Shown here: positions 12,727 through 15,786 of the stretch, piece after piece
How the letters are laid out: each line of letters opens with the position of its first letter
How positions within the stretch are numbered: the first letter of the stretch is position 1
Source: Collinsella sp.
Lineage (GTDB): Bacteria; Actinomycetota; Coriobacteriia; Coriobacteriales; Coriobacteriaceae
Reading direction: 5' to 3'
NCBI GenBank assembly: GCA_031295725.1
Contig: JAUMNV010000181.1
Location: 1 to 15,786 of the forward strand
DNA length: 15,786 bases
Made by a program: the position numbers and the translations under genes
Notes under the pieces: model-generated
The model's input: the letters and a program-made list of their open reading frames with translations, nothing else
Databases searched by the model: none
What the model was told of the DNA's origin: nothing

Positions 12727-12755
12727 CCTATTCGCCCGAAAGAAAGGAGCTCAAG

Positions 12756-14420
12756 TTGAAGGTTGATTTCACTCTGATCAATCCGGTGAATCACTACAGG
12801 AAGACCCTTGTTGATAATCTGGCCATCTTGAATCTAAGGGCCGTTTCTGAAGCAGCGGGATTTTCAACTCACGTTATTGACTTTCAGCGTAAGTTCCTCG
12901 AAGAAGAAAAGACTTTTTCAAAAGAAATCTATCGGTGGTTCTCCGACGAAATAAAAGCAATCGACTCCCATGTTTTTGGTGTTTCGATTATGAACGCCTC
13001 TTATATCTGGGGCATCATGATAGCGAAGATTATTAAACGGGCGCATCCCGAATCGGTTATCATATTTGGTGGTCCCCAGATCACTTCACTTCGAGAAATG
13101 GTTTTTCAGGATTGTCCCGAGGTTGACTTTCTATCGATCTTTGATGGGGAAGAAACCCTCCCGCTTCTACTCGAATATATTGCTTGCGGCGCTCAGGGCG
13201 ATTTACCTAAAAATTCGATTTCTAAAACCGGGGATTCTGGATTATGCGAGTTGATTGAATACGACATTAACAACCTTCCGGAACTCGACTACTCCAATTC
13301 ATACGGCATGAACGTGGTCAACATTGAGGCAGGTAGAGGTTGCCCGTTTAATTGCTACTATTGCTCATCCAGAGTGCTTCTCGGTCAGAAAGCGCGATTT
13401 CTTAATGTCGACAAACTGCTCGAAACCTCGCAGCGTGTCTACGATTGCATGGCAAAAACCGGCGCTCTTTCTTCAATTAACTATAATCATGATAACTTCT
13501 TAGCATCGCACAAGTACTTCTTTGAATTTGCAGTCAAAAAATATGCAATGAATTATGATTTCAAATACAACTGTGAGGGACGAATCGATACGATAACTCC
13601 CGAGATCATTGGCCTACTTAAGGCAACCGGATGTATCTCTGTATTTGTTGGCTTGGAAACTGGCTCGCAAAGAATACAGCGAATCTGCCGGAAAAACTTG
13701 AATCTTAAAAAAGTAATTCCTACCGTAAAATCCATCATTTCCTCTGGCATGAGATTCGAAACCAATTTTATCATCGGTTTTCCAGAAGAAACATATTCCG
13801 AAGTACTCGACACCCTTGCCCTTGCTCAAGAAGTCGCGTCGACCAGTTTTATGTCAAACGTTGACTTTTCCTATATGAGCCCAGAGCCTCTTACTGATGT
13901 TGCTCAAGGGGTGAATAAAGAGGATTATATCATCGTAAAAGAATCTCAGTATTACTTAGATTTACTTGCTGCCGGAATTGACCCAAACAGCCTGTCACCT
14001 CTTCATTTCAATCATCTGTACACAGTCAGAAATGAAAATTACGACATTCTTGACGTGCTCGCGCGTGCCGATACGTATTTTGATTTGATAAACCATTTTA
14101 AATTCGCAACCTACCTTATGATTCATCGAGATGGTAGAAGCATTGAAGATATTTTTGAAATGTGTCGCGATCGTGATGCATTTGCCGTTGCAGAAAGCTA
14201 TACGGCAACTCTAGATCAAGCTGGTGTGTATTATGCGGTTTCTTGTTTCGAAATCGACCGGCTGGCAATAGTTCGTCGAGAAGAAAGAGCGCAGGATGTC
14301 CTATTCTATCGATACCCTGTTCAAAAGCTTTATCAGCTCTTCATTGAGACTATGAACATTTCAGGCTTCGAATCAGTGGCGAGCACCCCGACAAAAATAG
14401 TCGTTAGGAGTGCCAAATGA
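12756..14420 (+). CDS. Cobalamin-domain radical SAM enzyme, probable RiPP maturase
   Basis: The 554-residue protein starts at a TTG with AAAGGAG 6-7 bases upstream. Residues 1-145 have the B12-binding fold pattern of this superclass: LINPVNHY, then LAILNLRAVSEAAGFSTHVIDF, GVSIMNASY, IIFGGPQITS and PEVDFLSIFDGEE. The radical SAM domain begins with GRGCPFNCYYCSS; cysteines 196, 200 and 203 form the CxxxCxxC iron-sulphur site. ETGSQRIQRICRKN and TNFIIGFPEET are later SAM-binding elements. A C-terminal region of about 170 residues is unassigned and may hold the substrate. Such enzymes often methylate unreactive carbons, but other chemistry occurs. It would act in the cytoplasm on the 39-residue peptide. 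The stop overlaps the transporter start by 4 bases. Base composition is AT-richer than in the left half of the window, suggesting transfer. Confidence 0.85.
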   Translation: MKVDFTLINPVNHYRKTLVDNLAILNLRAVSEAAGFSTHVIDFQRKFLEEEKTFSKEIYRWFSDEIKAIDSHVFGVSIMNASYIWGIMIAKIIKRAHPESVIIFGGPQITSLREMVFQDCPEVDFLSIFDGEETLPLLLEYIACGAQGDLPKNSISKTGDSGLCELIEYDINNLPELDYSNSYGMNVVNIEAGRGCPFNCYYCSSRVLLGQKARFLNVDKLLETSQRVYDCMAKTGALSSINYNHDNFLASHKYFFEFAVKKYAMNYDFKYNCEGRIDTITPEIIGLLKATGCISVFVGLETGSQRIQRICRKNLNLKKVIPTVKSIISSGMRFETNFIIGFPEETYSEVLDTLALAQEVASTSFMSNVDFSYMSPEPLTDVAQGVNKEDYIIVKESQYYLDLLAAGIDPNSLSPLHFNHLYTVRNENYDILDVLARADTYFDLINHFKFATYLMIHRDGRSIEDIFEMCRDRDAFAVAESYTATLDQAGVYYAVSCFEIDRLAIVRREERAQDVLFYRYPVQKLYQLFIETMNISGFESVASTPTKIVVRSAK

Positions 14421-15616
14421 ATAAGAATGCCACTGCGCAGCTGCACATCTATTCCGCCTTTTTCGTTCTCGCGGGATTTGTTTTAAATCGGGGAGTGTTT
14501 CTACTTTTCCTTGCGGAGAAAGGAATGTCTGTCACGGAAATCGCGCTTTATCAAGCCCTGTTTAACATTGCAACGGTCGTCCTCGAGCTGCCAACAGGGC
14601 TGATAGGCGATTTCTTTGGAAAGAAGTTCTCGATTCAAGTGGGCGTGCTGCTGCTTTTCTTCCATACGGCTGGCATGCTGTTGCTCTCAGGCCCCTTTCT
14701 CGTCGCGCTTTCCCTTGTTGAGGCACTCGCCTACTCCCTTCAATCGGGATCCGAACAAGCACTTTTATATGAAATTGCCCGAAATGCCGGTCAAGGAGAG
14801 CGCTTCCTCACCATCAACGCTCGGCTGCTTGCCGCGCAATCAATCGCGACGGGAGTGGCAATCGTACTTGGATCATTCATTGCCCAAGTATCTTGGAGTG
14901 CCCTCTACGTATGCGTTTCCGTTTTCTATCTCCTGCAGCTTTTCCTTCTGTATCCCATTGAGAGAATGGAAACGACCCATTCCAAAAACTCTGGGGAGGA
15001 AAGGTTTGACGTAGCCAAGGTCTTCAGACGCGAAACCTGGTGCATTGGAGAATCCGCTTTTGCGGTGTTGCTTCTTCTAATCGGCACAAGCATGCTCGAT
15101 GGATTCTATGGGAGTTATTACAACTTGAATCAGTTGGTATTCGACGCATTTGATGCTCCCGTCTCCATAATAGGAATCTTTTTCGGTGCATCCTATGCAG
15201 TAAATGCGACGGCCTACATTGCAGCAGATTTCTTCTCATCGCGTTTCGGGAAAAGAAATACCATGCTCGGCTCGATGCTAATCGAGGCCGGTCTTTTCAT
15301 GATTCTTCCGTGGTTCGCTTCAAATCCGCTGTGTTTGTTTGGCCTTAGCATGGTGCTTTGTTTTCTCCCAGAAGTGGTGTACATCACTTCGGAAAACTTA
15401 ATCCAAGACGCGATAGCGGACGATCTCCGCGCGACGATCCTTTCCGTCGCGTCTCTGGTAAGGGCTCTCTTTTCTGCAATGTTTTTCTCCATATTTGGAT
15501 ATGTGTTGGGGTTATATCCCATTCAGATAGCGCTCGGTATTATTGGTGCAATCGCGATAGCAATTACCGCCGTTGTTTCATTGAAAATGGTAGGAATGCA
15601 GGTCTCCAAGAATTGA
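14417..15616 (+). CDS. MFS transporter, probable exporter of the modified peptide
   Basis: The 399-residue protein has 11-12 hydrophobic segments in two halves divided by a polar loop near residues 185-205 (ERMETTHSKNSGEERFDVAKVF). The first half carries LELPTGLIGDFFGKKFS, the conserved loop 2-3 motif of the major facilitator superfamily; the matching loop in the second half reads AADFFSSRFGKRNT. Length is typical for 12-helix members. It overlaps the radical SAM gene by 4 bases, so it is made together with it. Export of the matured peptide, self-protection or both is the likely role, inferred from context. No separate leader peptidase gene is present, so the peptidase may be encoded elsewhere. 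Confidence 0.8.
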   Translation: MNKNATAQLHIYSAFFVLAGFVLNRGVFLLFLAEKGMSVTEIALYQALFNIATVVLELPTGLIGDFFGKKFSIQVGVLLLFFHTAGMLLLSGPFLVALSLVEALAYSLQSGSEQALLYEIARNAGQGERFLTINARLLAAQSIATGVAIVLGSFIAQVSWSALYVCVSVFYLLQLFLLYPIERMETTHSKNSGEERFDVAKVFRRETWCIGESAFAVLLLLIGTSMLDGFYGSYYNLNQLVFDAFDAPVSIIGIFFGASYAVNATAYIAADFFSSRFGKRNTMLGSMLIEAGLFMILPWFASNPLCLFGLSMVLCFLPEVVYITSENLIQDAIADDLRATILSVASLVRALFSAMFFSIFGYVLGLYPIQIALGIIGAIAIAITAVVSLKMVGMQVSKN

Positions 15617-15645
15617 TATATCGATTGACGAGCTATCCGAAGCGT

Positions 15646-15786
15646 GGTAGTGTCGAGAAAGTTGGTGTAGAGCCCCATCCGAAGCGAGTCGGCCCGGCGT
15701 CCTGGAATCTGGAATACGGTTGATATCCTATGCCGCCTCGACCCTGTCCGCAAGCTCGAGGCCGGACTCGAGCATCTTCCTGGCCT
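15646..15786 (-). mobile_element. IS256-family (mutator type) insertion sequence, partial at the right edge
   Basis: GGTAGTGTCGAGAAAG at 15646-15661, followed by TTGGTGTAGAGCCC, resembles the terminal repeat of IS256-family elements, and a transposase C-terminus follows on the minus strand. The element begins 30 bp after the MFS stop and continues beyond the window. A 10-bp direct repeat ATCCGAAGCG occurs just outside (15635-15644) and inside (15677-15686) the end. Confidence 0.65.
15728..15786 (-). CDS. IS256-family transposase, C-terminal end (partial)
   Basis: The minus strand reads ARKMLESGLELADRVEAA and stops at 15730-15728; the gene enters from the right edge. The segment fits the variable end of mutator-type transposases and lies at the usual distance from the element's terminal repeat. 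Only 18 residues are visible, so identification rests mainly on the neighbouring terminal sequence. Confidence 0.5.
   Translation of the reverse strand, partial: ARKMLESGLELADRVEAA

Overview
The window looks like a mobile or accessory region from an actinobacterial gut-type genome, most probably Coriobacteriia. That assignment is an inference from three things: strongly GC-rich codon use in some operons (about 60% or more) beside AT-richer islands, strong GGAGG-type ribosome binding sites with frequent GTG/TTG starts, and IS110/IS256 debris. No rRNA, tRNA, CRISPR array or replication initiator was recognised.

Layout. 1-222 is the N-terminus of a membrane protein running off the left edge. 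751-876 and 5948-6097 are two very small genes, each one membrane helix plus a basic tail, with matching promoter layouts. 1306-3403 is a GC-rich operon of three overlapping metallophosphoesterase genes behind a cluster of CTATTAG-type repeats. Facing it (4882-3434, minus) is an operon of an RHH/coiled-coil protein, a two-helix membrane protein and a lipoprotein; a long hairpin separates the two operons. 5693-5109 (minus) is a small serine resolvase. 6098-7652 holds no convincing protein gene but many hairpins, a bidirectional terminator and a probable small RNA (about 7395-7551).

9373-7653 (minus) is a mobilisation module: a MobC-like accessory protein and a relaxase. Upstream of it, about 9400-10205 is non-coding and packed with stem-loops. 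The imperfect pairs noted in these stems are almost all G-T on the plus strand, and two adjacent hairpins share the same 14-bp stem length and the same 16-nt terminal element on different stems. This points to a large structured plus-strand RNA, or possibly a structured transfer origin. 11503-10238 (minus) is a DUF4143-type ATPase preceded by 23-bp tandem repeats. 11611-12031 is an IS110-family remnant with a frameshift.

12562-15616 is an AT-richer cassette that I read as a RiPP pathway: a 39-residue precursor-like peptide, a stem-loop, a cobalamin-domain radical SAM enzyme and an MFS transporter. An IS256-family element begins just after it and runs off the right edge. The cassette thus sits between insertion-sequence sequences. 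The proposed logic is that the peptide is made in excess, modified by the radical SAM enzyme and exported by the MFS protein. The two most interesting objects are this pathway and the structured non-coding region at 9400-10205.
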